The notes below the pieces were generated by a model, which worked only from the letters and a program-made list of their open reading frames with translations, did not search any database and was not told the DNA's origin. A program made the translations under genes and the position numbers. Positions 14,293 to 15,023 of a stretch of 15,023 nucleotides of DNA are shown here, one piece after another (within the stretch, counting starts at the first letter, position 1; the number at the start of each line of letters is the position of its first letter). The DNA is taken from contig JASHVB010000534.1 of the NCBI GenBank assembly GCA_030039695.1, positions 1 to 15,023 on the forward strand, written 5' to 3'. Origin of the DNA: Acetobacteraceae bacterium (lineage in GTDB: Bacteria; Pseudomonadota; Alphaproteobacteria; Acetobacterales; Acetobacteraceae).

Positions 14293-14700
14293 TTAAAGCG
14301 TACAATTACAATCGAGCCGGAGCAAAGGGTTTGCGGCTGGGGTATCATTCGGCACCGCCTGCTGCAGCACGACGGCCATCGGGCCTGCCACCTCATGGGT
14401 TACCAGCATCCCGCCATAGTTGTCCGGCACCGAATCGGTGAAGAACCCATTTTCATGCGAGACAGGCATTGCGGCGAATGCGCCCATATCCATCAAGTTG
14501 TGGGTAGCTGTCGAATGATACGGTCGAACCCATTGCGGCATCCGGACGCGATTGCGTGGAGGATTTCCTTGTAAATCGTGCCGTGCTTGTGCCCGGTCAG
14601 CGCTATGTAGTTGGCGAGCATCTCCCCGCACCGATTCGTCCTGTCCCGCAGATAATAGCTGATCTTGCCCGTGCCGACTTTAAAGAGACGTGGCGATGCC
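14293..14700 (-). pseudogene. Frameshifted fragment, possibly creatininase family
   Basis: Two overlapping minus-strand frames carry protein-like sequence. The upstream one (about 14690-14493) reads GTGKISYYLRDRTNRCGEML, then ANYIALTGHKHGTIYKEILH, AIASGCRNGFDRIIR, and stops at 14493. The downstream one continues HSTATHNLMDMGAFAAMPVS, then HENGFFTDSVPDNYGGMLV and THEVAGPMAVVLQQ, to a stop at 14293. The pattern GT-x-hydrophobic helix-GFxRI is what precedes the NGHGGN metal motif in creatininase-type amidohydrolases, but that motif itself is absent exactly where the frames change. So this is a tentative reading of a broken gene; an unrelated family is possible. It ends only 3 bp from the FUSC operator-like palindrome. 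Confidence 0.3.
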
Positions 14701-14820
14701 GTTTCCGCCTCTCGTGTCACGCGGTTTGGCCACAGCATGGTCTGCGCGCAGCTTCGCACGGTTCCATTCCCGCGTCCTGCCGGTGCATGCTGCAGGGCGC
14801 ACACTCGGAGACAATGACGC

Positions 14821-15023
14821 ATGATCCTTGTTACCAACAACGAAGGTACGCTCGGCGTTCCCACCACGGTTCGCCAGCTCGCCGCCGGCGCGCATGCGCT
14901 CGACGCGATCGAAGCCGGCATCCGTTTGGTCGAGGCCGATCCTTCCGTGCGCACGGTCGGCCGTGGTGGCTGGCCTAATCTGCTGTGCGAGATGGAACTC
15001 GACGCCGCAGTGATGGATGGCAC
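14821..15023 (+). CDS. Isoaspartyl peptidase / asparaginase-2 family (Ntn hydrolase), N-terminal part
   Basis: The frame is open from ATG 14821 to the right edge (67 codons), with GGAG 10 nt upstream. The sequence matches the start of the asparaginase-2 family: MILVTNNEGTLGVPTTVRQL, then AGAHALDAIEAGIRLVEADP, VRTVGRGGWPNLL and MELDAAVMDGT. This order of ALDAxEAGI, TVGxGGxPN and ELDAxxMDG is characteristic. Members are made as proenzymes that cleave before a Thr to give alpha and beta chains, and hydrolyse isoaspartyl dipeptides, asparagine or glycosylasparagine. The catalytic Thr is beyond the window, so the subtype (isoaspartyl peptidase versus aspartylglucosaminidase) is open; the PNLL variant leans to the latter. 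It lies divergent to the minus-strand fragment on its left. Confidence 0.88.
   Translation, partial: MILVTNNEGTLGVPTTVRQLAAGAHALDAIEAGIRLVEADPSVRTVGRGGWPNLLCEMELDAAVMDG

Noticed and set aside
14493..15023. Full 176-codon minus-strand ORF at the right edge
   Set aside because: Its first half is the antisense of the asparaginase-2 gene; only the part below about 14690 looks protein-like and is reported as a fragment.
1..15023. CRISPR array, tRNA, rRNA or complete insertion sequence
   Set aside because: I found no regularly spaced repeats, no cloverleaf or rRNA sequence, and no transposase with paired terminal repeats; mobile-element traces are limited to two broken integrases.

Overview
The window is GC-rich DNA with the codon character of an alphaproteobacterium. 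Acetobacteraceae/Rhodospirillales is my best guess, but it rests on general resemblance of the proteins and no rRNA or core marker is present. Intact genes are islands separated by eroded sequence. At least four loci (two integrases, a receiver domain and the genes around the arginine decarboxylase) can be read only by changing frame, so this looks like an old, decaying accessory region or genomic island.

Layout, left to right. At 1-683 (minus) is the N-terminal part of a LysM-domain protein that runs off the left edge. At 1435-2174 is a 25-bp tandem duplication followed by a broken tyrosine recombinase (plus). At 2459-3889 (minus) an apparently intact pyruvoyl-dependent arginine decarboxylase sits between two decayed reading frames. 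At 3793-4187 are several inverted repeats, one pair interlocking like a pseudoknot. At 4359-5219 (plus) is a second broken tyrosine recombinase. At 5276-6352 (plus) is an intact, unrecognised, strongly helical protein with an internal hydrophobic hairpin. At 6701-7135 (plus) is a small secreted Gly-rich protein with an 11-bp dyad upstream and a large hairpin downstream.

From 7262 to 14700 nearly everything is on the minus strand. In map order these are a wrecked response-regulator receiver, a nitroreductase (7852-8568), an exported alpha/beta hydrolase whose reading frame begins at an ACG codon behind a good ribosome site (8849-9982), a perfect TGTGA-N6-TCACA palindrome upstream of it, a LOG-family protein (10632-11444) with a small ORF just ahead of it, a FUSC-family inner-membrane exporter (12164-14248) with a 25-bp operator-like palindrome at its start, and a frameshifted fragment that may be a creatininase. 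At the right edge, on plus, an isoaspartyl peptidase/asparaginase-2 gene begins at 14821 and leaves the window.

The intact genes do not form an obvious single pathway. Nitroreductase, FUSC exporter and secreted hydrolase fit a loose theme of handling aromatic or xenobiotic compounds, but that is inference from family membership only. The best candidates for something undescribed are the helical membrane-active-looking protein at 5276 and the hydrolase with its anomalous start and CRP-like site.
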